A stretch of 64,000 bases of DNA from CALDTK01 sp965215115. Its GTDB lineage: Bacteria; Bacteroidota; Bacteroidia; Chitinophagales; Saprospiraceae. The notes beneath the pieces were generated by a model. That model made no database searches. It worked only from the letters and a program-made list of their open reading frames with translations, and had not been told where the DNA came from. The position numbers and the translations under genes were made by a program. Positions 1 to 8,553 of the stretch are shown here, one piece after another (position 1 is the stretch's first letter; each line of letters begins with the position of its first letter). The DNA lies in assembly GCA_965215115.1 (NCBI GenBank), contig OZ244050.1:248001-312000 (forward strand), read 5' to 3'.

Positions 1-218
1 ACGACCTCAAACATGATAGTATGATAATTTCGGGAGATTACCCTTTCGTATCGATAAGATGGCGAGTCAATATTACTGATTGTGTGTTGACCGCATTCGA
101 TAGGGAGGATAGCATAATATTATATCATACGACTCCCGTATACTAGCTACAAATTGCAAAGTTGTCGATTCGCTGGCGAGCGCCCGTCAAGCGCGTCTAA
201 GGTCAAACTAATGTAGTC
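1..218. other. AT-rich left edge, no gene seen
   Basis: This stretch is visibly richer in A and T than the rest of the window and has stops in all frames. An in-frame TAA at 198-200 fixes the earliest possible start of the gene that follows. It may be a horizontally acquired or rearranged junction. I see no RNA gene or clear repeat in it. Confidence 0.5.
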
Positions 219-599
219 GTGAAGCAGGCCACGCTCGCCTACCTCATCAAGACCTACCTACCCTACGCCTACTGGGCCGGCTTTTACGACCTGAAGGGCG
301 GGGAGCTCAAGATCGGCCCGTACCAGGGGACGCTCGGCTGCCTGAGCATTGCGCTCGGGCGCGGGGTGTGTGGGCGGGTGGCCGTTTCCGGCAAAACGAT
401 CATCGAGCGGGACGTGCACGCACTTTCGGGCGCGGAGCACATCGCGTGCGATCCGAACAGCCGGAGCGAGATCGTGGTGCCGTGTTTTGACGAAAGTCGC
501 CAACTGTTCGCCGTGCTGGACATTGACTCGACCGAACCAGGGAGCTTCGACGAGGTCGATCAGGTAGAGCTGGAGGCGCTGTTGGGGGAGGTGTTCTAG
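219..599 (+). CDS. msrC: Free methionine-(R)-sulfoxide reductase (GAF fold), N-terminally short
   Basis: The 126-residue product matches the GAF-domain enzyme that reduces free methionine-R-sulfoxide in the cytoplasm. The three redox cysteines of the family can be seen: C41 (TLGC), C51 (GRGVCG) and C77 (HIACD), followed by SEIVVP and VLDIDS. The start is GTG at 219, and an in-frame stop at 198-200 rules out a longer form. Compared with the Escherichia coli enzyme (about 165 residues) roughly 40 N-terminal residues are missing, so the gene may be truncated at the AT-rich junction. A GAC-GAAA-GTC mini-hairpin lies inside it at 484 (encoding FDES). The family call is firm; whether the protein is functional is uncertain. 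Confidence 0.82.
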   Translation: MKQATLAYLIKTYLPYAYWAGFYDLKGGELKIGPYQGTLGCLSIALGRGVCGRVAVSGKTIIERDVHALSGAEHIACDPNSRSEIVVPCFDESRQLFAVLDIDSTEPGSFDEVDQVELEALLGEVF

Positions 600-630
600 C
601 ATCCGACTCCGGTATGACGAGCGGCGCATG

Positions 631-773
631 GTGGTTTGGTGGCATTTATGCCGCCCCCCCGAGCCGAAGGCGAGTAGTGGTAGGCTCCGGGTCGCGAACG
701 ACTTTTGGGAAGAGAGAGCCTTCTACCGGGGCCTAGCTTCGCGGGTAGAGGCACTCTAATGGGCGCCAAACCA
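631..773. repeat. MITE-like element with GTGGTTTGG terminal inverted repeats
   Basis: A 143-bp segment starts GTGGTTTGGTGGCAT and ends with GCGCCAAACCAC, the inverted form of its start. The same terminal sequence closes the right end of the neighbouring insertion sequence (2158-2172). Internally it holds further imperfect pairings around 681-735. No coding potential is evident. It may be a non-autonomous derivative mobilised by the neighbouring transposase. Confidence 0.5.
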
Positions 774-845
774 CATACCGCTCCAGTGCAGCTACCGTCT
801 TGTTCCGCTCCGTGGATGGGGGCGGCATCATTCAAGCGGCCTTAA

Positions 846-1718
846 TTAACCATCGCTTGCTAGCAGTCGACGCCGGGCCTCGGTGTAGATGTTGCCCTCA
901 CCGAGGAGCCCACAGTATTCGAGCATCCCATCGTCCGGGGCGTCGGCCTCGGCCATGACCCCGCGCACGAGTTCGTCGAAGCCCCCGAAGTCCTCCCCGC
1001 GGTTGTGGCCGTGGTAGTGGTCGGCCTTGTGGCGCTTCCACACCTTCTCGATGGGGTTTAGCCACGAGGCGTACGTCGGGAGGGGACACAACTGCACGTC
1101 GAGCTTCGCGGCCGCCGCGGTCGCGGGCCTCGGGCGGCACTCCCGCCACGACCGCGGGACCGGCAGCGCGAACGGCGTCGCCTGCGGGACGAGGCGCCCG
1201 AGGACGTCGTGGTGGAAGTGGACCGGCCAGTTGTCCCACACCACGATGATCCCGCGGCGGCCCCGCTGCTCCTCGGCGCGCTCGCACGCGCGCTCCAGCA
1301 GGCGCACGAGACACGCCACGGATGTCGCCTGGCGGACCTCGCTGATGACCGCGCCCGTACGCACGTCGAGCAGACCCGCAATCCGGCGCGTGCGCTCGCC
1401 CCCGCGCGAGAGCTGGGCCCGGGGCTGGCCGTCGGCCCGGGCCGAGGCCCGCGCGGCGCGGTAGTCGTACCCGCACGAGGCGTGCGACGAGACCGTGAGC
1501 TCGTCGCCGAAGTACACGTCGACCGTCGGGCCCGCCCCGGCGATCGCGTCCGTGATCGCCGCGGCGAGCTTCGGGGCGTAGGCGCCGTCGGGGGAGTGGA
1601 CGTAAAGGCGGGCGCGCTGGCGCGAGACCCCGAGGCCGCGCCGGAGCCACCGCCCGAGCCCGGCGGCGGTGCGGCCGCCGAACCCCGCCGCCGCCGCGAA
1701 GCCGTCGGCGGCGAGCAT
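846..1718 (-). CDS. IS630-type transposase, DDE catalytic part
   Basis: Catalytic half of the IS630-family transposase. The acidic triad is visible as YFGDEL (first D), VVWDNWPVH (second D) and NPIEKVW (E), in the order and spacing of the family. Coding similarity continues upstream of the ATG at 1718 in the same frame (reading WTQARML and further back to about 1815), so this is not a stand-alone gene. It is the continuation of the helix-turn-helix part encoded at 1819-2091, in a different frame. The two parts probably make a single protein of about 414 residues by slippage on a C6 tract (G6 at 1824-1829 on the + strand). Known of the family: cut-and-paste transposition at TA. Confidence 0.88.
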   Translation of the reverse strand: MLAADGFAAAAGFGGRTAAGLGRWLRRGLGVSRQRARLYVHSPDGAYAPKLAAAITDAIAGAGPTVDVYFGDELTVSSHASCGYDYRAARASARADGQPRAQLSRGGERTRRIAGLLDVRTGAVISEVRQATSVACLVRLLERACERAEEQRGRRGIIVVWDNWPVHFHHDVLGRLVPQATPFALPVPRSWRECRPRPATAAAAKLDVQLCPLPTYASWLNPIEKVWKRHKADHYHGHNRGEDFGGFDELVRGVMAEADAPDDGMLEYCGLLGEGNIYTEARRRLLASDG

Positions 1719-1818
1719 CCGGGCCTGCGTCCACGTCGCGGGCGCACGCTCCCCGGGGGCCGGCGGCGGCGGGCCCGCGGCGAGGAGGCCCTCGGTGGCG
1801 GCGCGGGCGGACGCACGT

Positions 1819-2091
1819 TCAGAGGGGGGAAAAGCGCGGCTTGCGGCCGCGGCCCCCGCGGATCGCGAGGGCGCCGACGCCGTCGCGGAGGTAGTCGCGG
1901 ACCCACGTGCGGACGGTGAGGGGTTGGCGCGCTCGGAGCAGGCCCCCGGCGGCGACCGCGGTGCAGGTCGCGCCGTCGGCGACCTTGATGATCGCGGCGG
2001 CGCGCTCGCGCTGGTAGGCCGGGCCCGTGCGGCGGAGGTGCTCGAGGGCGGCGCGGGCGTCGGCGTCGAGCGTGACGGAGAGGCGGTTCAT
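1819..2091 (-). CDS. IS630-type transposase, helix-turn-helix N-terminal part
   Basis: About 90 residues beginning MNRLSVTLDADARAALEHL and ending just after GRGRKPRFSPL. This is the winged-helix DNA-binding part of an IS630-type transposase (HTH followed by a GRGRKP linker). ATG at 2091 is preferred; an in-frame extension to 2184 would run into the terminal repeat. At the end of this frame a run TTTTCCCCCC (minus strand) precedes the stop. Skipping one base there restores the frame into the catalytic part, giving FSPSERAS. The gene therefore looks like a regular two-frame IS630 transposase; simple decay is the alternative. Confidence 0.78.
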   Translation of the reverse strand: MNRLSVTLDADARAALEHLRRTGPAYQRERAAAIIKVADGATCTAVAAGGLLRARQPLTVRTWVRDYLRDGVGALAIRGGRGRKPRFSPL

Positions 2092-2200
2092 GGGTGTGGA
2101 TAACGACACGTACCCGGGGGAAGATCGAACCGATGCTTTATTAAGGCCGCTTGAATTATGCCGCCAAACCACTAGACGTGGCACCGCCAGCGGGCGCGCC

Positions 2201-3040
2201 TCAGTGCCGCACCAGGAGGTTGCCGACGTTGGCGACGACGATGCAGGCGATGCCGAGGAGCGTGAGCGCGCCGTAGGTCTCGCCGAGGAAGTAGCTCCCG
2301 AGCACGAGCATGAAGACGGCTTCTACGTACTTGAGAGGCATGACCTGCGAGGAGCGGCCGGTCTGCATGGCGGTGGTCATGAAGTACTGCCCGATGAGCC
2401 CGACGACGCCAAGGCTCGCCAACTTGGGCCAGTCGGCGACGGTGGGCATGGCGGCATTGCCGAACGTGAGCGCCCAGCCCGTGAAGCCGACCAGCGTCGC
2501 GAAGCCCGTGAACCAGGCCACGAGCACCATCGTGTGCTCGGTCTTGCCGATCTTCTTGATAATTGTAAACGTGGCCCCGTCGAGGACGGCCGAACCAATG
2601 ACCAGCAGCAGCCCGAAGGTCGCGATGCGGGGGTCGAAGCCCTTGACCATCACCACTCCCGCGAAGGCCAACCCGAACAGGAGCCACTGTTTGCGCTTGA
2701 CGCGCTCCTTGAGGAGGTAGGCCACGAAGGCCACCGCGAAAATGGGTGACAGGTACCGCATCGCCACCGCGGCCGTGATCGGGAGGGTTTCGATGGCGAC
2801 GAAGAACAGGACCAGGCTCGTGGAACCGGTCATGGCGCGGAGGAGGAGCAGCCTCGGGCGATTGCCCCGGAGTGGGACGTCATTGTAAAGCAGGTAGGCC
2901 AGCGTCGGGACGAAGGTGCCGAGCCCCCGGAAGCCCGTCACCGCGAAGCCGCCGAGGTGGCTGAGCTGTTTGGCGAGGATGTACATCGCCGAGAAGGCCA
3001 GCCCGGCCAGGAGCATGTACAGCGTCGGGCGCGTCTGCAT
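2201..3040 (-). CDS. EamA/DMT-family transporter
   Basis: A 279-residue protein with about ten hydrophobic segments, arranged as two EamA repeats (DMT superfamily). ATG at 3040 (MQTRPTLYML) is chosen over an upstream in-frame start because the extra 31 residues look non-coding. Members export metabolites or amino acids, or take up S-adenosylmethionine; the substrate cannot be told from the sequence. The gene stands alone, next to the insertion sequence, in the same orientation as the DUF421 gene upstream of it. No mini-hairpin site was found in it. Confidence 0.86.
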   Translation of the reverse strand: MQTRPTLYMLLAGLAFSAMYILAKQLSHLGGFAVTGFRGLGTFVPTLAYLLYNDVPLRGNRPRLLLLRAMTGSTSLVLFFVAIETLPITAAVAMRYLSPIFAVAFVAYLLKERVKRKQWLLFGLAFAGVVMVKGFDPRIATFGLLLVIGSAVLDGATFTIIKKIGKTEHTMVLVAWFTGFATLVGFTGWALTFGNAAMPTVADWPKLASLGVVGLIGQYFMTTAMQTGRSSQVMPLKYVEAVFMLVLGSYFLGETYGALTLLGIACIVVANVGNLLVRH

Positions 3041-3134
3041 GGCGGCGAAGATGCTGGACGCCGGCCGGAAGGGAGGGTGCGCAACACATGCCGGGTATTT
3101 TGAATACTTGGCACGGTTATTACAGGTGAGCAAG

Positions 3135-3299
3135 TATCGCTATACGTAGCCGACGAGTAACCAACACGGTGGCTCGCTCGTGTAACCTATAGCCCAAGGG
3201 CACGTAAAGTGCTTCGCGGCCTCCGGGCCCCTCCTAAATGAGTGTTTGTTCATAGTTTTGTTTGCCGTTCCCCAGCGCCTTCGCTGGGGAATTTTTTTT
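3135..3299 (+). ncRNA. Candidate small RNA ending at a strong terminator
   Basis: On the + strand a region with hairpin potential ends in a textbook intrinsic terminator. The flanking genes are both on the minus strand, so the terminator serves no annotated gene. A transcript of up to about 165 nt is inferred. I could not match it to tmRNA, SRP RNA, RNase P or 6S RNA from memory. The 5' end is a guess. Confidence 0.35.
3270..3299 (+). terminator. Intrinsic terminator
   Basis: Perfect 8-bp stem CCCCAGCG / CGCTGGGG with a CCTT loop, followed by AATTTTTTTT. It reads on the + strand only, since the opposite strand has no T tract after the stem. Confidence 0.85.
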
Positions 3300-3344
3300 G
3301 CGCCAACTTCTCGGAGGACGGGTTTTGGCGAAAGCCGCCCCGCC

Positions 3345-3896
3345 TTATGCCTTCAGGTGGCGCTCGGTGCGGTCGTAGTTGTCGGCGGCCTGCAGGGTGG
3401 GCGTTTGGTCGGCCTCGACCTTGTTCATGACGATGAGTTCGCCGTTGGACTCCAGCAGCACCGCGGCCACCTGCGAAGGCGCGCCCTGGGCGTTTTGCCG
3501 GATGGCCCCCAAGATCTCGGACTTCGGGATGCGCTCGCGCCGCATGGCGGAGTCGTAGTAGGTGCCGTCGAAGAACAGGATCGTCGGCGGGGCCTTGACG
3601 ACGTTTGCGAAGGTGTCGCTGCGGACGCTGAGCGTCGTCACGACCCACTGTGCCCCGATGAGGGTGACGAAGGCCGCGATGGCTTGCACGTAGCTGACGC
3701 CCCCGCTCACGAGCGCGCTGGCCATCACGGAGCCCATGGCCACGGTCACGACCCAGTCGAACATGTTCATCTTGGACAGCGTCCGCTTGCCGCTCACGCG
3801 CAGCAGGAGGATGAGGGAGACGTAACTCGACAGCCCGATGGTGACCGTCTTGACGACCGGGGTCCAGCCGTCGAAAAACCATTCTGCTACTTGCAT
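3345..3896 (-). CDS. DUF421 (YetF/YcaP-type) membrane protein
   Basis: 183 residues from ATG at 3896 (MQVAEWFFDG). Three N-terminal membrane segments are followed by the conserved SGKRTLSKMNMFDWVV stretch and a cytoplasmic domain with FFDGTYYDSAMRRERI, the usual layout of DUF421 proteins of the YetF/YcaP group. Their role is poorly understood. The protein is slightly shorter than many relatives. It is transcribed divergently from the sensor kinases at 4019. A degenerate mini-hairpin (loop GGAT) lies at 3492 and a perfect one lies just downstream of the stop at 3322. Confidence 0.85.
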   Translation of the reverse strand: MQVAEWFFDGWTPVVKTVTIGLSSYVSLILLLRVSGKRTLSKMNMFDWVVTVAMGSVMASALVSGGVSYVQAIAAFVTLIGAQWVVTTLSVRSDTFANVVKAPPTILFFDGTYYDSAMRRERIPKSEILGAIRQNAQGAPSQVAAVLLESNGELIVMNKVEADQTPTLQAADNYDRTERHLKA

Positions 3897-4018
3897 GGCG
3901 TATAGGTACACCCGCAACAGCGTTTGGACGCAAAAATCCCGGTAAGACCGGGCGCGCTGGAGCTGCGCGGGGCCCAGGAGTCGCCAAGGTGGCACATTTG
4001 TGGCAGTGCTCCGCGGTG

Positions 4019-5509
4019 ATGAGCGAGGCCAGCCCCGTGTGGAGTGTTCGGGAAGGACCCAAGGCCGAGCGGCTACTGCTGCGCTACCTCGAACGCAATG
4101 CACTGGGGTTGGGCGGTTTGGCGGGCCTGCACGCGGTAGTGTACGCAATCTACGGCGGCGGCGTGGCGGCGGGCGTCCTCGGCGTTGCCTGCCTGGGGGC
4201 CTTCGCGTTCGCCAGGGTAGCGGCCCGGAGCCGCGAGCGCGAGCGTTACTCGCGGGCGGTCGTCCTGTCGGGCGAACTCCTCCTCGTCGGCGCTTCACTC
4301 GCGACGCAGTTGGTGATGCCGGCTGGTCCGGCGGCGGCCATCATCAGCCTGCCACTCGTCTGTTCGATATTGGCGTTCTCGCAGACGTGGACGCGTGCCA
4401 CCGGGATATTCGTCCTCGCGGTCGGGGCTTACCTCGCGTTGCCGGCGCTCGGGTTCGACTACCCGACTGGTGGACCCGTGCCCGACGTAGTGTCGTTTAG
4501 CGTCACGCTCGTATATGTGGCGGTGTTGCTACTGGTGCAGGTCTCGCGGGCGCGCGGGCACATCACGGCCGCCCTGGCGTCGATCCGCGAGAGCGAAGCG
4601 GGCCTCCAGCGCGAGGAGCGGCGCCTAGGGGCGAGGGCCGCCGAGTTGACCGACATCAATCACTCCCTCGAACTCGGGAATGCGCGACTCAGCGAGGCGC
4701 TGTCTCGGCAGGCGAAGCTCACGGAGCAGCTTGCCCACGAACGCGACGACGAGCAGCAACTCACGCACCACATCCACCGGGACCTCCAGGCCCCCCTCCG
4801 CGAGATCGTCGGGCTAAGCGAAGGGCTGCGGGACAAGATCCTCGCCCACGACGGTACGGACGCCCTGGGGGACTACCTCGGGTTCGCGGTCGACGGCGGG
4901 CGCCGCATGACGCGCATGCTCGACGACCTGCTCGCCTACACCGCCGAGGACCTCGCGGAGCCCTCCGACCCCGTCGACCTGAACGTAGTGCTGGCCTCCG
5001 TCGCGAGTGACCTCGGTAACATCGTCGAGCGAACCGGCGCCGAACTCCGTCTCGCAGACCTACCTACGGTGCGGGGCTACGCGACTCAGCTCACGCAACT
5101 GTTCAGCAACCTGATTACCAACGCGCTGAAGTTCAGCCGACCCGGTGTGCCGCCGGTGGTCTCGGTGGGCGGTCACGTGGTGCAGGACGCTAGTGGGCCC
5201 GGCGACTACGTGGTCACCGTGGCGGACAACGGCATCGGGATTCCCGCGAATCAACTCGGGAAGGTGTTCGGGCTCTTCAATCGCGCCCACCAGCACGAGG
5301 GTTACGAAGGCAGCGGCGTCGGCCTGGCGCTCTGCCGCCGGATCGCGATCGCGCACGGGGCCGAGCTGAGCGTCACCAGCGCACCGGGAGAGGGTACGAC
5401 CTTCCGCCTCCGCCTGCCGGCGGCGTGCTTGATGGGGGAAGTGGCCTCCGTTCCGTCGACACCTTCGGTAGCCGAACTCACGGACGCACAACTCGTAGCC
5501 GCCGCATGA
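4019..5509 (+). CDS. Membrane sensor histidine kinase
   Basis: About 496 residues from ATG at 4019 (MSEASPVW); an upstream GTG at 3989 is possible. Six or so N-terminal hydrophobic segments (to about residue 180) lead into a coiled coil, then a dimerisation box with phospho-acceptor histidine (THHIHRDLQAPLR), an N box (NLITNALKFS), a G1 box (VADNGIGIP) and a G2 box (GSGVGLALCRRI). No receiver or output domain is attached. Its last four bases overlap the start of the next gene, a second kinase of the same design, so the two are co-translated and probably act together. No response regulator is adjacent. The signal is unknown. Confidence 0.9.
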   Translation: MSEASPVWSVREGPKAERLLLRYLERNALGLGGLAGLHAVVYAIYGGGVAAGVLGVACLGAFAFARVAARSRERERYSRAVVLSGELLLVGASLATQLVMPAGPAAAIISLPLVCSILAFSQTWTRATGIFVLAVGAYLALPALGFDYPTGGPVPDVVSFSVTLVYVAVLLLVQVSRARGHITAALASIRESEAGLQREERRLGARAAELTDINHSLELGNARLSEALSRQAKLTEQLAHERDDEQQLTHHIHRDLQAPLREIVGLSEGLRDKILAHDGTDALGDYLGFAVDGGRRMTRMLDDLLAYTAEDLAEPSDPVDLNVVLASVASDLGNIVERTGAELRLADLPTVRGYATQLTQLFSNLITNALKFSRPGVPPVVSVGGHVVQDASGPGDYVVTVADNGIGIPANQLGKVFGLFNRAHQHEGYEGSGVGLALCRRIAIAHGAELSVTSAPGEGTTFRLRLPAACLMGEVASVPSTPSVAELTDAQLVAAA

Positions 5510-6936
5510 GGATCACCCTACCGACCGCGGCCCCGACGCTCGGTGTCGCCGACCAACTCAACGTCCAGCTGCTGGCCGGGCTGCGCCGCAACGCTTACGT
5601 GATCGTGGCCTGTGGTGCACTGGGCATTCTGTCGGGCATAGGGTACGGGTTCAGCGCCGAGATTCACGCCCCGGTGGTCCTCAACGCGGCCATCGTACTA
5701 CTGATCGGTGCGACGGCTACCGTGCGGCACCTGAAGTGGGCGGAGCGAGGGTTGTTCTGGGTCAACTACGGCCTGTTCGCCTACCTGGCGCTCGTGTCGC
5801 ACTCGCTCACGACGGTGGTGCTGTTCGTCCCGATGCTCGCGTACTGCTACTTCGTCGAGCACGACCTCCGGTACCGCGCCGTGGCCACGGCGGCGGTATA
5901 CGGTGTGTGTGGCGTGCTGTACGTTCGGTTCTGGCCCGACACGAACTTTGGGCTCTCGGGTGAGCGCATGCAGATCGAGGCCCTGACCGACTGCCTGCTG
6001 GCGGCCGTGTTCACCGGAATCTTCGTGCGGGCCCACAGCACCTACATGCGGCTCGTGATCGAGGCCGCGCGCCGGAAGCGCGGCGAACTCGCGGCCCGCG
6101 TCGCGGAGGCCGAAGCGGTCGCGGACGTACTGGAACAAAAGCGCCTGCGCCTAGCGGAACTCGGGCTCGAGACCCGCCGCGCCCTCGATGCCGAACGGGC
6201 GCTCGGCAGGCAACTGCTCTCGCGCCAGGAGCAGTTGCAGCAGTTCGCCTACGCCGCGAGTCACGACTTGAAAGAACCCGTGCGTACGGTCCGGTCCTTT
6301 TTGCAGGTCGTCCGCAAGCGTCTCGCCCCGGAGGTCGTCGCCGGACTCGGGCTCGGGGCGGCGTTCGATGCCGTCCAGGCGCACGCCGAGGGGATGCACG
6401 AGGTGTTGGAGCGCCTGTTGCTGTACAGCCGAGCCGGCGCCGCGACCGACGACGCACCCCAGACCCAACTCGCCGGGGCGCTCCGCAGAGGACTCGCGCG
6501 TTCGGCGGCGAATCCGGGGGAGGTCGAACTGGCTTTCGACCCGGCGGCAATAGCGGAGACGGTTGCGGTGGGGATCCCGGAGGGGGACCTGGTGTTGGTC
6601 GTGGGGGAGCTGGTCGACAACGCAGTCCGCTTTCGCCAAAACGGGCGGGTGGCATTTCTGTCGATCGGGTGTAGCGTCGGGGGAGACGGTTTCGCGGAAG
6701 TGCGTTTCCGCGACCGGGGAATCGGGATAGCGACAAACGAGCTCGAGCGCGTCTTCGCGATCTTCCAGCGACTCCACTCGCGGGAGGCCTACCCCGGCGC
6801 GGGGCTCGGACTGAGCATCGTGCTGAGGGTGGTGAAAGCCCACGGGGGCTCGGTCTCGCTGACGAGCGAGCTCGGCGTCGGGACGGAAGTCACGCTCAGG
6901 CTCCCGCTCGCCACGGCAGCCGAACCACGGCGCTAG
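5506..6936 (+). CDS. Membrane sensor histidine kinase (paralogue of upstream gene)
   Basis: 476 residues starting with the ATG of an ATGA overlap with the previous gene. Layout: several hydrophobic segments, a long coiled coil (about residues 190-250), a histidine box (YAASHDLKEPVRTV), an N box (ELVDNAVRFR), FRDRGIGI and GAGLGLSI. The H box resembles kinases related to bacteriophytochrome and cyanobacterial sensors. It shares architecture with the gene just before it, which suggests tandem duplication, though the catalytic cores have diverged. One mini-hairpin site (6628) encodes FRQN right after the N box, showing that the motif is tolerated next to an ATP-binding region. Confidence 0.9.
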   Translation: MRITLPTAAPTLGVADQLNVQLLAGLRRNAYVIVACGALGILSGIGYGFSAEIHAPVVLNAAIVLLIGATATVRHLKWAERGLFWVNYGLFAYLALVSHSLTTVVLFVPMLAYCYFVEHDLRYRAVATAAVYGVCGVLYVRFWPDTNFGLSGERMQIEALTDCLLAAVFTGIFVRAHSTYMRLVIEAARRKRGELAARVAEAEAVADVLEQKRLRLAELGLETRRALDAERALGRQLLSRQEQLQQFAYAASHDLKEPVRTVRSFLQVVRKRLAPEVVAGLGLGAAFDAVQAHAEGMHEVLERLLLYSRAGAATDDAPQTQLAGALRRGLARSAANPGEVELAFDPAAIAETVAVGIPEGDLVLVVGELVDNAVRFRQNGRVAFLSIGCSVGGDGFAEVRFRDRGIGIATNELERVFAIFQRLHSREAYPGAGLGLSIVLRVVKAHGGSVSLTSELGVGTEVTLRLPLATAAEPRR

Positions 6937-6986
6937 CGCAATCCGGTAGGTGTGTGGTTCCGGTTCGCGGGCCGACCTTGCCGCCC

Positions 6987-8199
6987 ATGCCTAGCCTCTT
7001 CGACACAGACAAAACGACCCGCCTCCGCGCCGCCGCCCAGGACTTCCTCGAGCGCGAGGTCTTCCCGCACGAGCTCCACTGGCTCCGGCAGCCCTTCGAA
7101 GACCTGGAGCCCGTTTTGCGGAAGCACAAACCCGAACTCCAGCGACTCGGGCTGTGGAACCTCTACCACGGCCCGGAGCACGGCGGGCCCGGGTTGACCC
7201 TCACCGAGGTGGCCCGCGTCGGGGAGGTCGTCGGGCAGAGCATCTTCGGGCTCTACCTTATCAACGCGCAGGCCCCCGATGCCGGCAACCTGGAGCTGTT
7301 GATGAAGTACGCTTCCGCAAAACTCCGCGAGCGCTACGTGGAGCCGATGCTCGCCGGCGAGATGCGGAGCTGCTTCGGGATGACCGAGCCCGACCTGGCC
7401 GGTAGTAACCCGACGCGCATGGACACGACGGCCGTCCTCGACGGGGACGAGTTCGTGATCAACGGCCGGAAGTGGTTCACGACCGGGGCCGACGGGGCGA
7501 GCCTCTGCATCGTGATGGCGATCACCGACCCGGACGCCGAGCGCGCCCACGAGCGCGCGAGCATGATCGTGGTCCCGACCGACGCCCAGGGCTACCGCCG
7601 GATGCGCAACATCTCGATCATGGGGCACGCCGGGTCGGGCTGGCTCAGTCACGCGGAGGTGGATTTTACGGAGGTGCGCGTACCGCGGGAGAACCTGCTG
7701 GGGCCACTACACCAGGGCTTTCGCCTCGCGCAGGAGCGGCTGGGGCCGGGGCGCATCCACCACTGCATGCGGTGGATCGGGCTGGCGGAGCGCAGCTTTC
7801 AGCTTGATGCTCGCGCGGGCGGCGACGCGGGAGATCGGCCACGGGCAGGTGCTCGGGGACAAGCAGATGGTGCAGGCGATGATCGCGGAGAGTCGCGCCG
7901 AGATCGACGGCGCCAGGCTGATGGTGCTACACACGGCCCACAAGATCGACACCGCGGGCGCGAAGGCGGCGCGTCACGAGATTAGCGCCATTAAGTTTAC
8001 GGTGGCGGCGATGCTGAATCGCGTGGTCGACCGCGCGATCCAGGTGCACGGGGGACTGGGCGTGACGGACGATACGATCCTGAGTTTTCTTTATCGGGAG
8101 GAGCGCGCGGCGCGGATTTACGACGGGACGGACGAGACGCACAAGGCGAGTTTGGCGCGGGGGCTGTTGCGGGGGTGGGGCGGGCAAATTAAGAGGTAG
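6987..8199 (+). CDS. Acyl-CoA dehydrogenase, with a frameshift near 7803
   Basis: An acyl-CoA dehydrogenase of about 404 residues split over two frames: 6987-7803 (MPSLFDTDKT to GLAERSF) and about 7804-8199 (LMLARAATREIG to the end). The N-terminal part has the family signatures CFGMTEPDLAGSNP and GRKWFTTGA; the C-terminal part has QVHGGLGVTDDTILSFLYREERAARIYDGTDE. One extra base near 7800-7806 separates the frames. Everything else is intact, so a sequencing indel or a very recent mutation is likely. Function: FAD-dependent oxidation of acyl-CoA, closest in flavour to the ACAD10/11 group. Two sites (7113, 7311) carry the GGAA-loop form of the mini-hairpin. Confidence 0.85.
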
Positions 8200-8553
8200 G
8201 TGTAGCAAAATTTTTTGCAGTCCATGGAAAATTACTATCTGCTATGGGCAAAATTTTTTAACGAAAGTTCTGCAAAATGAGAGAATTGGTCAAAGCACAA
8301 AATTAACGGAGGCCCTCACAGGGGTGTGCCCAATTATATTTTTTACCTCTTAGATAGCGCGCTATCGGATATCGACATACTTTTGTCGCGCGAAACAAAC
8401 CAATCGCGCGACCCGCCATGAGTCCGAACCCTTCCCCCCGCTTCTCTCACCACGCAGCTAAGGCCCTGATTGGGCTACAGGCTACAGGCTACAGGCTACA
8501 GGCTACAAATATGCCTGAAGCTTAATCTCAACACCCCAGCAAAAGTATTCCGC
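8200..8553. other. AT-rich intergenic region with a 7-bp tandem repeat
   Basis: About 350 bases, poor in GC compared with the flanking dehydrogenase. It contains a mini-hairpin variant with an all-AT outer stem (TTTT-AAC-GAAA-GTT, 8256-8269) and four to five copies of the 7-mer GGCTACA at about 8474-8507, just upstream of a lipoprotein gene. I see no gene. Confidence 0.6.
8474..8507. repeat. GGCTACA tandem repeat
   Basis: Four to five nearly perfect copies of the heptamer GGCTACA lie about 50 bp before a start codon. This resembles other short tandem repeats in spacers of this window (12.1, 15.4, 32.4, 40.2 and 41.2 kb), though with a different unit. Confidence 0.75.

Larger units (their letters stand above)
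821..2165. mobile_element. IS630-family insertion sequence with 29-bp terminal inverted repeats
   Basis: The left end 821-849 (starting GGCGGCATCATTCAAGCGG) and the right end 2137-2165 match as inverted repeats at about 27 of 29 positions. The similarity may extend outward on the right through GTGGTTT to 2172. Between them lie the two parts of one transposase on the minus strand. No TA target duplication could be confirmed, which may mean that the true ends lie slightly further out or that the element landed in an older copy. The element carries none of the mini-hairpin motifs that pepper the rest of the window, as expected of a recent arrival. Confidence 0.8.
3041..3344. other. Intergenic region with an orphan + strand terminator
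   Basis: About 300 bases between two minus-strand genes. The right part holds a mini-hairpin site (3322-3336), very close to the stop of the DUF421 gene. The middle and left hold several small hairpins (for example GCAC-GTAAA-GTGC near 3200) upstream of a strong terminator reading on the + strand, although no + strand gene lies upstream. Confidence 0.6.
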
